Assembly: GCA_030998015.1 (NCBI GenBank)
Contig: JARWMV010000169.1
Coordinates: 1 to 30,338, forward strand
DNA from: Ceratorhiza oryzae-sativae
Lineage: Eukaryota > Basidiomycota > Agaricomycetes > Cantharellales > Ceratobasidiaceae
Length of the DNA stretch: 30,338 nt
Direction of reading: 5' to 3'
The translations under genes and the position numbers were made by a program. Position 1 is the first letter of the stretch; every line of letters begins with the position of its first letter. The notes under the pieces are model-generated. The model was not told the origin of the DNA and searched no databases. It saw only the letters and a program-made list of their open reading frames with translations. Positions 7,555 to 15,878 of the stretch are shown here, piece after piece.

Positions 7555-8139
7555 AGATTTACTTGATTCTATACCAATTATTGGAGCTGCCAAACAAATA
7601 AGTGTTTGTATTTCAGCAAAGTTAGAAGCAAAAGATAAATCATTAGTTAAAGATAAAGAATTAAGACAGTCGAGGTTATTAATTAAAACTAGTCCTAAAA
7701 CAGCCCATTGAGAGAGTGGGTTTATTATAGGGGAGGGGATTTTAGTTTGTAAATCATCTGCAGGACGTAGGTTATCCAAAGAAGTTTTTTGATCAGTAAA
7801 GTACAATACTCCGGATCCTATTTCCAATACAAATCCTATAGTAAGGATCCCAAAGAAAATAATAAGAATCCAAAAACCGTAAGAAGACACTTGGTATAAA
7901 CTAACGCAGGCGGGATATATTAACAGAATTTCAAGATCAAAAATAAGGAACAATATTCCGACTAAGTAAAATTGCACATGAAATGGACTTCGAGTTTGAC
8001 CATAGATCGGAGAAAACCCACATTCATAAGCGGATACCTTAGAGTCATCTGGTCTGTGGACGGCTAATAAAAGATTTAAAGCCAATAGTATACCTGTTAA
8101 AACAGGAACAAATATAAACAGTAATAGTAAACTTGACAT
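7456..8139 (-). CDS. nad3: NADH dehydrogenase subunit 3, with C-terminal extension
   Basis: Subunit 3 of respiratory complex I, an inner-membrane component of the proton-pumping arm. The first 120 or so residues are a full-length Nad3: an N-terminal helix ([18 protein letters not shown]), the conserved matrix-loop block [19 protein letters not shown] with its family cysteine, then [14 protein letters not shown] and [19 protein letters not shown]. The ATG at 8137-8139 lies 2 nt after the nad2 TAA, the usual fungal coupling. The frame continues well beyond the normal Nad3 end: about 75 extra residues with a hydrophobic stretch ([11 protein letters not shown]), then about 33 residues encoded by an R1 element. 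The extension resembles the tail of the displaced copy (4870-5284), so it probably belongs to the GIY-YIG HEG that followed in frame. The mature C-terminus is uncertain. Confidence 0.95.
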   Translation of the reverse strand: MSSLLLLFIFVPVLTGILLALNLLLAVHRPDDSKVSAYECGFSPIYGQTRSPFHVQFYLVGILFLIFDLEILLIYPACVSLYQVSSYGFWILIIFFGILTIGFVLEIGSGVLYFTDQKTSLDNLRPADDLQTKIPSPIINPLSQWAVLGLVLINNLDCLNSLSLTNDLSFASNFAEIQTLICLAAPIIGIESSKSPRALVAGGTCPTNQREQSQPFAIASARHNIDI

Positions 8140-8141
8140 AT

Positions 8142-8495
8142 TTAGATATTATACATTGATAGAGCAAGTAGTTGAATGCTATTTAGTACTAAAGTTGGTT
8201 TGATGAAGAATAAAATTATAGATAAAGTTAATGTAGCTATGACAAAGCTATGTGAATTTTGAATAATTGATTTATTCATTAATTCGGCGTTGGCAAGAAC
8301 TTTGTTCGCAATTGTTGAGTTTGTTGTAGTTGAATCTGTAGAAGCATCAAAAAAAATTACTCTAATAATTCTTAGATAATATGATGCACTAATTACACTT
8401 ACCACAATAGCTACTAGAGAAAGGAAATAGTATCCTGTACTCATTGATGCATAAAGAACTGATTGTTTTCCAAAAAATCCTAATAGTGGTGGTAC
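8142..8495 (-). CDS. nad2: NADH dehydrogenase subunit 2, exon 3
   Basis: Begins GTACCACCA ([11 protein letters not shown]), which completes the family motif SMAG-(I/V)PPL after exon 2, and ends with TAA at 8142-8144. It holds the C-terminal membrane helices ([35 protein letters not shown]). The 3' splice site after ..GATTCG is inferred from the protein alignment and the group I rule that introns end in G. Length 354 nt, in phase with exons 1 and 2 (655 + 587 nt). Total 531 codons. Confidence 0.93.
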   Translation of the reverse strand, partial: VPPLLGFFGKQSVLYASMSTGYYFLSLVAIVVSVISASYYLRIIRVIFFDASTDSTTTNSTIANKVLANAELMNKSIIQNSHSFVIATLTLSIILFFIKPTLVLNSIQLLALSMYNI

Positions 8496-8788
8496 CGAAT
8501 CTCTATTCGACCGGCGGGTAAATTTGATAAAATCCATTTAAATGTTCCCAAGTATGTTTATTCACGTCATATTTCAGTAAATGACTATACTCTATAACCT
8601 TATCTCTACCCTCTATTGTTTTATATTCTTTACTAATAGCTAATTCATGAATTTTCTCTAAATTAACTTGATAGAAATATTTATAACCGAATAGAGGATA
8701 TTTATTTAAATATTTAAATAATTCTACTCTTGACTCCAATGTATCAGTTCTTACCCCAAAAGCTTTTTCTACATAATAAGATCTATCT

Positions 8789-8960
8789 CCGCGCGCGTTA
8801 GTTGCTGGTGGGACTTGTCCCACCAACCAACGTGAGCAATCGCAACCGTTTGCGATTGCTAGTGCGCGGCATAATATCGATATTTAGCCGCCGGCTGAAA
8901 ATGACGAACGGTCGTCATTTTCTACGAGGGAATCTTTAGGATTCCCTCTAACGCCGGCGG
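8789..8960 (+). repeat. R1 element in nad2 intron 2 HEG
   Basis: 172-bp short form separating the second LAGLIDADG domain from its C-terminal block. Confidence 0.9.
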
Positions 8961-9424
8961 ACTATTACTTTTGTTTTAAATAAATCAGCTATTTCTTCCA
9001 TTAAAGGAAAAATTGATTCATTTACACTGGGGTCTAATTTTCGAGTATAGATTTGTTTTTGTGTTAGTCTGAGGTAATACACTAAACCTATTAGCATACC
9101 TTTTTCATTTAACTTCCATGTAGAGTAGAAAGAACTATCAGCCTCCAACATACCAGATAACCATGGGGAATCTCTTAATGGTGATTAATCTTTTCCTAAT
9201 AAAGGAATTGATTCATTTCGGTTAAGATTCAACCAAGCAATTAGGCGGTGAAGAGCTTCTATTTTAGGAGTTCGCATATGACCATTAATTAAATTTACTA
9301 ATCTCAATAAGATATCTTGTTTTTTAACAACGAATCTACCACTTAAGCCATTAGATCTTGTGGCAATGTAACCACCTCCTAAAACAGATTGTATTTTTTT
9401 AATAAGGGGAAGATCTCTAATATC

Positions 9425-9676
9425 AAACCCCCGCTTAGGGTCATCCAGCATTGTATTTATATATAAATACATGCTGTTGACCCGAGGGGTTTGGTTATCG
9501 AGGCCGCGTTCGCGGCGAGGTATTGCGAGGTACCCTGGAACTTTAAGTTCCAGGGTACCTCGGAATCAGACGCCGCGCGCACGCCAGGGCCGCCTTGGCT
9601 TGATTATTGACCTTAAGGTCAATATGAGCCAAGCTTGCTTGGCTTAAGCCAGGGCGTTCGCAGGCGTGCACGGGTC
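9425..9676 (-). repeat. R2 element in nad2 intron 2 HEG
   Basis: A full-length reverse copy of about 252 bp with the nested AAGCTTGC and TATTGACCTTAAGGTCAATA hairpins. It splits the LAGLIDADG HEG after the first motif. Confidence 0.85.
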
Positions 9677-10254
9677 AAAAGCTATTTCAATGTAAGGCAC
9701 ATTTTTAGTAGCTTTAGAGTCAACAGCATTTAAGGGGGTATAAATGGAGCCATCGCCTTCAATGAGTCCAGCTAGGTATGAGCCTAAATGGTTGCTATTA
9801 TGAATAGAATAATTTTGTTTATTTAAATTTGATATAGGAATTAGAGATAAAAGGATTAAATTATGGGATTCTGGGTTGATCATATATCCAGAAATTTACT
9901 CGCTGGGAGAAATAGTTAGTTAGATAAATGGACTTTGTCTTCATTTTTGATAAAATGTACCATGTAAAGTCTCTGAAGATTTTATTATGTCAATAATTAC
10001 AAATCTTGCGAGTGATCCAATTCTAAGTGTTTTTACGATTAACAAAATTGTAACTTAGATTTAACAGACTTTCTCGCATAGAATGATATTTTAAAGCAAT
10101 AATCTGGAACTAACAAACTCTCAATAAGCCTGTACAAGCGCCGAATCAATTAGGTAGGCGATAAAGTAGGACTTTAGTGGCCCTGCCGGGATTTAACATC
10201 ACGGGAGAAGAGTTGTGAAGAGCTTTAACTATTGCAGCTGGCATACCACATCTT

Positions 10255-10284
10255 ACCAGCCATAGAGAAAAGACAAATAGCAAA
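10255..10284 (-). pseudogene. nad2: Divergent duplicate of the 3' end of nad2 exon 2
   Basis: Encodes FAICLFSMAG, matching [10 protein letters not shown] at the exon 2 end, but differs at about eight mostly third-codon positions, so it is not a recent copy. It is followed directly by an intron-like start with a strong P1 pairing. A further partial resemblance upstream (CAATCCCCTCCCG) is frameshifted. Best read as the displaced original exon end after the GIY-YIG element brought in its own version. Confidence 0.75.
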
Positions 10285-10455
10285 ACGGGAGGGGATTGTT
10301 CCTGGGTTATATATTTCGGGGATTCATTATATCCGTTATTCAAGACGTTAATTGAATCAGGAATTTACGGGTGCGGAGCAGGCAATTCTTGAAGTGATAG
10401 AATATATTTATTTTTAAATACAGCATTTGAACGAGCATATTTTAAAATAGTATCT

Positions 10456-10627
10456 CCGCGCGCGTTAGTTGCTGGTGGGACTTGTCCCACCAACCAACGT
10501 GAGCAATCGCAACCGTTTGCGATTGCTAGTGCGCGGCATAATATCGATATTTAGCCGCCGGCTGAAAATGACGAACGGTCGTCATTTTCTACGAGGGAAT
10601 CTTTAGGATTCCCTCTAACGCCGGCGG
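10456..10627 (+). repeat. R1 element in GIY-YIG HEG
   Basis: 172-bp form. Read on the minus strand, the flanks AAATAGT and ACTATTT are inverted complements, as if the element sat in the loop of a small hairpin. Confidence 0.9.
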
Positions 10628-10784
10628 ACTATTTAAATGTCTAGCTGCAACTCTTGAAGAAATAAAAGTTTGAATTAATATAAAATCAATAGAATATAAA
10701 AAAACAGTTTTACCATTGGCCCTTTGAGAAGCATCTGCTACTAATTTTCGTCGGTCTTCTGTCCAACTGGCACTGATTTTTGCA

Positions 10785-10885
10785 ATGACCTCCCAATGCG
10801 TTACCAAGCCTGTAAGGCCAACGTATTGGGAGGGCCATTACCCCCCCAAACAATGCAGCATAGCTGCATCAGTTTGGGGGGTCAA
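10785..10885. repeat. R4 + R3-variant hairpin pair
   Basis: CCTCCCAATGCGTTACC..TATTGGGAGG is followed by CCCCCCAAACAATGC..TTTGGGGGG. The same pair occurs at about 12870-12982, 16046-16163, 19968-20062, 20998-21108 and 22308-22420, each time inside or beside intron or HEG sequence. Confidence 0.8.
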
Positions 10886-11075
10886 TTGTTTCAAGAGCGA
10901 GTTTCGTACCTGTTCTTGCCTCTCTAATTTTATCTTTAGCCTCTTCAGAGTGTTTAAATTCTAAGGGATTCCCAAAGTTGGGGTGGCTAGAACCTTTTTT
11001 ACTTTCACTCATTTTTTCAATAGCTTCAGTTGAGTGTTTGTAACCTGAAAGGTTACCTGCTGTTTTAAGAATATT

Positions 11076-11240
11076 ACCCGTGCACGCCTGCGAACGCCTT
11101 GGCTTGCCAAGGCGGCCCTGGCGTGCGCGCGGCTCGCCGCGAACGCGGCCTCGTTAACAATGCCCACGGGTCGTTGACCCTCCGCTTTAGCGGCTGAAAT
11201 CTTGGGTTACACCTAAGATTTTAGCCGATAGAGCGGGGGC
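11076..11240 (+). repeat. R2b element (unfilled loop)
   Basis: Starts ACCCGTGCACGCC and ends GAGCGGGGGC. Its CCGCTTTAGCGG hairpin has no R12 insertion. It is joined directly to R1 at 11241, forming a compound unit also seen at 16232, 17437, 22562 and 29123. Confidence 0.88.
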
Positions 11241-11412
11241 CCGCGCGCGTTAGTTGCTGGTGGGACTTGTCCCACCAACCAACGTGAGCAATCGCAACCG
11301 TTTGCGATTGCTAGTGCGCGGCATAATATCGATATTTAGCCGCCGGCTGAAAATGACGAACGGTCGTCATTTTCTACGAGGGAATCTTTAGGATTCCCTC
11401 TAACGCCGGCGG
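11241..11412 (+). repeat. R1 element, fused to R2b
   Basis: 172-bp form that breaks the nad2 intron 2 GIY-YIG frame after the block LVPEYP. Confidence 0.9.
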
Positions 11413-11799
11413 ATATTCCGGAACTAATGAATCCATGTAATGTTGCTCTCTCATAAGGAGCAATTTACTATTATCTTTAATAGATAAAGAATCGTCAAAA
11501 ATTATATACTCTAAAATTTCTAATGAAAAATTAGAGTGACCATATTTTAGAAGGGCTTTGGCGATAATCGTATTTGTTTTTTTTAAGTTAGATGGGTGAT
11601 AATAGTTTAACATTCTTCGATCCAATTTCATACTTGAACCAATATAAGAATTACCATTAATATTGTTAACCCATCGATAAATTCCCATTTTCCCTTTATT
11701 TTCGGCTAAAATTTCTTTTCTCGATGACTGAGAATCAGAATAGATTCTTACTGGAATAATCGCAGCAATTAGAATCTCTTCTGGTATGACTAAATTGTT

Positions 11800-12386
11800 A
11801 CCAGCCATGGAAAACAAGCAGACGGCAAAACTTAAACTTAACACAGGTTGGTTGAAAAATTGTCCTTTAAGATCCGAAATTAGCTCAATGTCTGAGGTAT
11901 TTTGTAAATTTACAGTATTTGATTTATTTTTATCTTGAGCTTTAGCCCCAAATATAACATACCCAAAGGCTAATAAAATAAAGAATGTATTAACATTAGT
12001 TAATGAATATTGAACAAGATAGAATAAAAATGATTCTAATGATTGTTCTGTGTTTATAGCCAAAGATAGAAGTAAGAACCCTACGTGAGAGATAGTACTA
12101 TAAGCTAACAATCTTTTAATTTTATGTTGAGCTAGCCCAACAACTGTACCTATGATTAGTGAAAGAACTGAACATATTAATAGTAAATTTTTAAACACAT
12201 AGAAATCTGCACCATGTGTGGCGCCTAAATCTGTTATAAATGCAGGCACTGATGCCTCAATTATAGGTAAACTTGCGATTATGGATCCACTTTGTAAATC
12301 TAATAAGAAAATTAAAATAGTAATTTTAGGCATAACTGTTAACCAAGTTGTAACTATTGTAGGTACATCATTATACACGTCAGGAG
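11800..12386 (-). CDS. nad2: NADH dehydrogenase subunit 2, exon 2
   Basis: Starts CTCCTGACGTGTAT, completing the split Ser codon ([10 protein letters not shown]), and ends TCCATGGCTGGT (SMAG). It contains the proton-antiporter-like core: [40 protein letters not shown] (with family lysine and histidine positions) and [11 protein letters not shown] hydrophilic insert of about 30 residues ([20 protein letters not shown]) precedes [17 protein letters not shown]. Both splice sites are inferred from protein continuity and the rule that the 5' exon ends in U and the intron ends in G. Confidence 0.93.
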
Positions 12387-12522
12387 CATCCTAAGTTCGA
12401 ATATTTAATGCAGTGAATAATAAAGAGGGGGTTAGTTGTTAAAGATAATGAATTTTAATCTACAAACCTATTTTATGTCGCATCATAGGTGGCATGTGCG
12501 GCGCTAATAAGTTTCCAAAAAC

Positions 12523-12563
12523 ACCCCCAAACATGTGCAGCTACGCTGCATTGTTTGGGGGTG
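12523..12563. repeat. R3 hairpin
   Basis: ACCCCCAAACATG..CATTGTTTGGGGGT, next to the 16-bp tandem array. The surrounding TTTCCAAAAACA..GGTTTTGGAAA extends the stem. Confidence 0.8.
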
Positions 12564-12625
12564 GTTTTGGAAAAACTTGGTTTTGGAAAAACTTGGTTTT
12601 GGAAAAACTTGGTTTTGGAAAAACT
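12563..12625 (+). repeat. 16-bp tandem repeat
   Basis: Four uninterrupted copies of GGTTTTGGAAAAACTT, the last slightly changed, running into GGTGGTTTTGGGCCC. It is within the HEG C-terminal region and probably arose by slippage on the right arm of the adjoining palindrome. Confidence 0.9.
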
Positions 12626-12869
12626 ACCTTTACGGTGGTTTTGGGCCCTACGGGCTGTAAATCAGGTATTGAATAAGCGGGAATTATAATTCTGTAAACA
12701 GTTCCTCCTGTTTTTTGACTTGACTTGTAGCATTTTAAATTAAACTTATTATTTAAACCTTCAACTAAAAGTTCAATTTCTGCTAATGAGAAAGAATCCG
12801 TACATAATACGGTATATTTGCAAGATTTATTCCAGCTACCGTCATCAGCTATTCAGTAAGCTAAAGCCA

Positions 12870-12982
12870 AAGGCCTCCCAATGCGTTACCAAGCCTGTAA
12901 GGCACGCCCTACGGGCCAACGTATTGGGAGAGCCTTTACCCCCCCCAAACAATGCAGCATAGCTGCATCAGTTTGGGGGGTC
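12870..12982. repeat. R4 + R3-variant hairpin pair
   Basis: GGCCTCCCAATGCG..TATTGGGAG with the inner hairpin GCACGCCCTACGGGC, then CCCCCCAAACAATGC..TTTGGGGGG; interrupts the nad2 intron 1 HEG. Confidence 0.8.
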
Positions 12983-13120
12983 AAAGGTGTCAATAATTCC
13001 CCTATAGTGCTAGGAACTACCTTTTTGTTTGATATATAAAATAACCCATATAACTCGTTAAAGCAAGGCAACGTATATGTGCTAAAAAGGATAGAACTAT
13101 ATATTTTACCAGTTTTATAA

Positions 13121-13420
13121 CCCTCGAGAATCGATGTAGATTTGCCTTCGCAAATCATCGATTCTCGGCGAGGTATTGCGAGGTACCCTGGAACTTTAAG
13201 TTCCAGGGTACCTCGGAATCAGACGCCGGCCGCGCTGGGACGCCCGAAAAGGTGACCCGTGCACGCCTGCGAACGCCTTGGCTTCCCCCCCCGTCACAGG
13301 TGGGAAGGGTGAATACCCTCCCACCTGTGATGGGGGGGAAGCCAAGGCGGCCCTGGCGTGCGCGCGCTCGCCGCTTCGCGGCCTCGATAACCACACCCAC
13401 GGGGCGCAGCCCTAGTGCCC
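13121..13420. repeat. R7-like hairpin and hybrid R2 with a novel loop insert
   Basis: CCTCGAGAATCGATG..CATCGATTCTCG, then the GGTACCCTGG hairpin, then R2 ends (GACCCGTGCACGCCTGCGAA .. GGCCCTGGCGTGCGCGC). The CTTGGCTT/AAGCCAAG loop of this R2 holds a long hairpin not seen elsewhere in the window (CCCCCCGTCACAGGTGGGA..CCCACCTGTGATGGGGGG). Confidence 0.82.
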
Positions 13421-13580
13421 CCCAAACATGTGCAGCTACGCTGCATTGTTTGGGGGGCATCCACCCCCCAAATGAAGCAATTACGGGGCCTCTAAAATAG
13501 CTTTGCTATTTTAAGTGGCCCCTAATTGCATCATTGGGGGTCTACGGGCATCCATTCGGGCGTCCCAGCGCGACGGTAAG
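13416..13580. repeat. R3, CCCCCAA and R8 hairpins
   Basis: An R3 hairpin (13419-13458) is followed by GCAATTACGGGGCC..GGCCCCTAATTGC with the loop stem AAAATAGC/GCTATTTT, then an R8 end (GGGCATCCATTCGGGCGTCC). It interrupts the nad2 intron 1 HEG. Confidence 0.7.
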
Positions 13581-14214
13581 GTAAGCTTTTAGCAATTTTA
13601 GGGGCGCTTGGGCAATAGCTTTCGAATAAATCGTACAAATGAAGAAGATAAGCTTCATGAACAAGACCTTGTTTAAAAACAAATCTGGCTTTCCCGTACC
13701 GGAATCGGCCAAGAAGATCTCCCAGAAGTAAACCAACAAGAATTTCTTTCATATCACTAGGAAGTGAAAAAGCTTCTTGTTCTTTCTTAGTCAATCTTCG
13801 TGGTTTGATTGGCAGCATAGAAGAAAGTAAAAGCTGATACATTGTAATTTCATTAAATAGCTCACTAAAGACACTAAAATTGAAATCAATTAACAGAATA
13901 TAAATCACCACTAATCCAATAAAATGGAGTATTAATAATAATTGTAACATAATTGGAAATTGTTTAAGTAATAATTCTTTGCCTTAAGACAAAACAAAAT
14001 AAATTTTTATTTATATTTAAATTTGGCACTTTTCAAAGTACCAAGAGAGAAAAGAACAAGAAACAAATCTTGGAGGGATTCGATTAGCTACCTTGCAGAC
14101 AAGGTTGACCGAATTAGACTACTAAAAATTGATGTTACCATCTCTTTTAGTCATTTTGGGCACCCTAAAATTTGTGGTTATTACTTAGACTAACAATTTT
14201 CTATTACATACCGT

Positions 14215-14400
14215 CGCGTTGGGACCGCCCGAATGGTTTCCAAAAACACCTCCAAACATGTGCAGCTACGCTGCATTGTTTGGGGGTGGTTTTGGAGGTA
14301 TAAAGCGCATTTCGGGCGTCCCCAGCGCGGCCGGCGCGGCCGAGAGTGCATGATTTGGTGTCCCATTGATGGGACGCCAAATCTACATGCATTCTCGAGT
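14215..14400. repeat. R8 palindrome with R3 nested in its loop
   Basis: GGGACCGCCCGAATGG .. GCATTTCGGGCGTCCC is the outer R8. Its loop contains CCAAAAACACC-R3-GGTGGTTTTGG. At 4715-4783 the same R8 carries only a short GGTTTCGGGCCC loop. A hairpin CGAGAGTGCATG..CATGCATTCTCG follows. Confidence 0.8.
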
Positions 14401-14599
14401 GAGAGTTAAATACTCCCCTTGATTATTTTTCGAACATAGGTGGACTTTATCTTAATTTATTTACATAAATTTTTTACGTGAAGTCTCTGAGGGACGCTAA
14501 ATTATTGCAGCCCTGCTGATTAACTCCAAGTAAGTGGTAAACTGATTGGAGTACTTCCAGCATATAGTAAAATTTCTCTGTCGACCAGAGGGCCTTAAG

Positions 14600-15254
14600 A
14601 CCAGTTATGGAATGGTGCAGCAGCAACTTTAAATAAGAATCCAACACCTGTTAATACTAAACCTAATACAATACCTTGTACTAAGTTGTGTCCTTCAGAT
14701 ACAGAAATTAAAGTAAAAATATTTTCTAAGTTAGTTAAACCTGTGTAAGTATAAATTAGACCGCTCCCTAATAAAATTAAACATGATGATAAACCACCAA
14801 GTAAAAAATATTTTAATCCGGCTGAAGTAGCTGATTCGGAGTCTCTATAGATACTTGCTAAAACATAAACAGCAAAAGATTGCAATTCAATACTTAAATA
14901 CATTGAAATAAGATCACCACTGGAAATTAGTAAAGAACCCCCTAAAACAGTAAACAATATCACTAAAGAATACTCTTTAATTTGAGATGGTTCAGAAGGT
15001 GACCAGGGCATAAGAATTATAGCACCGAGTATATAAAATAATATTTCGATGCTTTGACTTATTAAAGTCACATGGAATAGACCACTAAAGATACCTACAC
15101 CAGATCCAATTGACTGAATATAAACGACATTAAATGACAATGCCGCGGCATAAAATAAAGCTATAGATGCTATTCGATTTAATAATAAAGGAGATATTCG
15201 AAGAGAAGGTAGCGCAATGGCTATTATATAAGTTAGAATACAAGCAAAAAGCAT
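14600..15254 (-). CDS. nad2: NADH dehydrogenase subunit 2, exon 1
   Basis: Nad2 is a membrane subunit of complex I in the inner mitochondrial membrane, related to antiporter-like subunits. Exon 1 encodes the N-terminal 218 codons plus one base: helices [17 protein letters not shown] and [17 protein letters not shown], then the family landmarks [36 protein letters not shown] and [15 protein letters not shown]. An in-frame TAA lies a few codons upstream of the chosen ATG, so no longer start exists in this frame. It is the first gene of a nad2-nad3 unit on the minus strand. No palindrome enters this exon. Confidence 0.95.
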
Positions 15255-15299
15255 TAACCGTCGAGATTACCAAGCCTAGAAATCATAACTAATTCCAAC
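15255..15299. other. nad2 leader
   Basis: Short AT-rich sequence between the R6 copy and the nad2 ATG. No clear promoter motif is seen. Confidence 0.4.
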
Positions 15300-15395
15300 T
15301 CTCTGATCGCGCCTTTAGGCGCGGCCTAAGCGCTGAGGACTCCTAAATTGGGGGTGATTTGCGCAGGCAAATCTACACCCCCAATTTGGGGTTAT
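15300..15395 (-). repeat. R6 double hairpin
   Basis: Reverse copy: AGCGCT..GGCCTAAGCGCTG hairpin, then AATTGGGGGTG..CACCCCCAATT. Confidence 0.85.
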
Positions 15396-15640
15396 GATCG
15401 ACTAAAATAAAAGGCTCGCACTGGCAGTCTCTCAGGAGACACCGACACAGGCTGCTATAGGGTTGCTACCTGTGGCGGGATAGCCTAGCCATCCATTCCG
15501 TAGAGGTAAAGAGATTGGTCAGGTAACAGCCACACTCAATCATTGTGGCTGGGTGGGGAGGGGTTGAAGGTTTGATTGTTCTTATTTTAAATGGTTTTTA
15601 AAGACAGCTAATATTACCGTCGACCCTTTCCCATAATGGA
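15396..15640. other. Structured non-coding stretch upstream of nad2
   Basis: Unusually GC-balanced, with several hairpins that are not members of the repeat families: GTCTCTCAGGAGAC, CACAGG..CCTGTG, and CAGCCACACTCAATCATTGTGGCTG split over a 9-nt loop. It could be a small structural RNA (mitochondrial RNase P RNA is one candidate) or an intergenic spacer. I could not match conserved RNA motifs. Confidence 0.3.
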
Positions 15641-15878
15641 TGGAAATGGACCCCCAATGATTGCAATGCGCGCCACAAAACTTGTGGCGCCATTGACCCC
15701 CCACTTGGGGGGGCACTAGGGCCCAAAACCACCGTAAAGGTGCATTTCGGGCGTCCCCAGCGCGGCCGGCGTCTGATTCCGAGGTACCCTGGAACTTAAA
15801 GTTCCAGGGTACCTCGCAATACCTCGCCGAGAATCGAATGATTTGCGAAGGCAAATCTACATCGATTCTCGAGGGTGA
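15641..15878. repeat. Repeat cluster (CCCCCAA, R8, R2 hairpin, GATTCTCG hairpin)
   Basis: The sequence from about 15720 to 15876 repeats 4735-4885 almost base for base (R8 right half, GGTACCCTGG hairpin, CGAGAATCGAATGATTTGCG .. CATCGATTCTCGAGGG). This is a shared composite block, not independent insertions. Confidence 0.8.

Larger units (their letters stand above)
8503..9883 (-). pseudogene. LAGLIDADG endonuclease/maturase of nad2 intron 2, interrupted
   Basis: A two-motif LAGLIDADG protein in pieces. The first motif is LAGLIEGDGSIYTP (about 9765) and the second LSGMLEADSSFYSTW (about 9140). The blocks between include KKIQSVLGGGYIATRSNGL and RTPKIEALHRLIAWLN. The C-terminal block FKYLNKYPLFGYKYFYQVNL ends in TAG near 8503. 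It is interrupted by an R2 (9425-9676), an R1 (8789-8960) and a TAA near 9185 between KD and SPLRD. The protein blocks themselves are well preserved, so the damage looks recent. Confidence 0.8.
8496..11799 (-). other. nad2 group I intron 2 (composite)
   Basis: Lies between SMAG and VPPLLGFF. In transcription order it holds a GIY-YIG HEG that follows exon 2 in frame, a divergent 30-nt duplicate of the exon 2 end (10255-10284), a group I core (R/S-like segments CTTCAGAGACTTTACATG and GAAGACAAAGTCC, about 9935-10000), and a LAGLIDADG HEG. At the duplicate, GCTGGT| can pair with GCCAGC (10237-10242) to form P1 with the required U-G at the splice site. The true 5' splice site could therefore be 11799/11800, 10254/10255, or both. 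Confidence 0.75.
10365..11799 (-). pseudogene. GIY-YIG endonuclease following nad2 exon 2, interrupted
   Basis: The frame runs straight on from SMAG at the end of exon 2. Blocks in order: [20 protein letters not shown] with [11 protein letters not shown] (GIY-YIG motif), [17 protein letters not shown], and [15 protein letters not shown]. After repeats come NUMOD3-like repeats (GYKHSTEAIEKMSES, FKHSEEAKDKIREARTG), then ADASQRANGKTVFLYSIDF and a NUMOD1-like tail (ISSRVAARHLN; ILKYARSNAVFKNKYILS), ending in TAA at 10365. It is broken by R2b+R1 (11076-11412), an R4/R3 pair (about 10790-10885) and R1 (10456-10627). Every expected domain is present, so it was whole until the insertions. Confidence 0.85.
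12460..13950 (-). pseudogene. LAGLIDADG endonuclease of nad2 intron 1, interrupted
   Basis: LAGLIDADG_2-type protein. Hydrophobic N-terminus, linker MLPIKPRRLTKKEQ, motif EILVGLLLGDLLGRFR (about residue 69), then FKQGLVHEAYLLHLYDLF and SAPKIAKSL. After a large repeat block (about 13125-13560) follow ILFSTYTLPCFNELYGLFY and KKVVPSTIGELLTPL. After another hairpin pair follow LAYWIADDGSW, LCTDSFSLAEIELL and LKCYKSSQKTGGTVY. A last hairpin and a 16-bp tandem array precede the C-terminus LLAPHMPPMMRHKIGL, ending in TAG at 12460. The W of AYWIADDG is encoded by TGA (12853-12855), indicating table 4. Inactive in its present state. Confidence 0.82.
12387..14599 (-). other. nad2 group I intron 1
   Basis: Splits the Ser codon of HNWS-PDVY, after AACTGGT. 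Core segments lie just inside the 5' end: TATGCTGGAAGTACTCC, AATCAGCAGGGCTGC, CCCTCAGAGACTTCACG, then AAGATAAAGTCC (about 14430-14570). The HEG follows in the 3' half. R8 and R3 hairpins (about 14215-14395) sit between the core and the HEG. Confidence 0.85.

Noticed and set aside
15450..15530. CCGACACAGG and GGTCAGGTA, short strings that also occur close together in bacterial 23S rRNA
   Set aside because: They are separated here by about 64 nt of unrelated sequence, and the conserved blocks that should flank them are missing, so an rRNA call is not supported.
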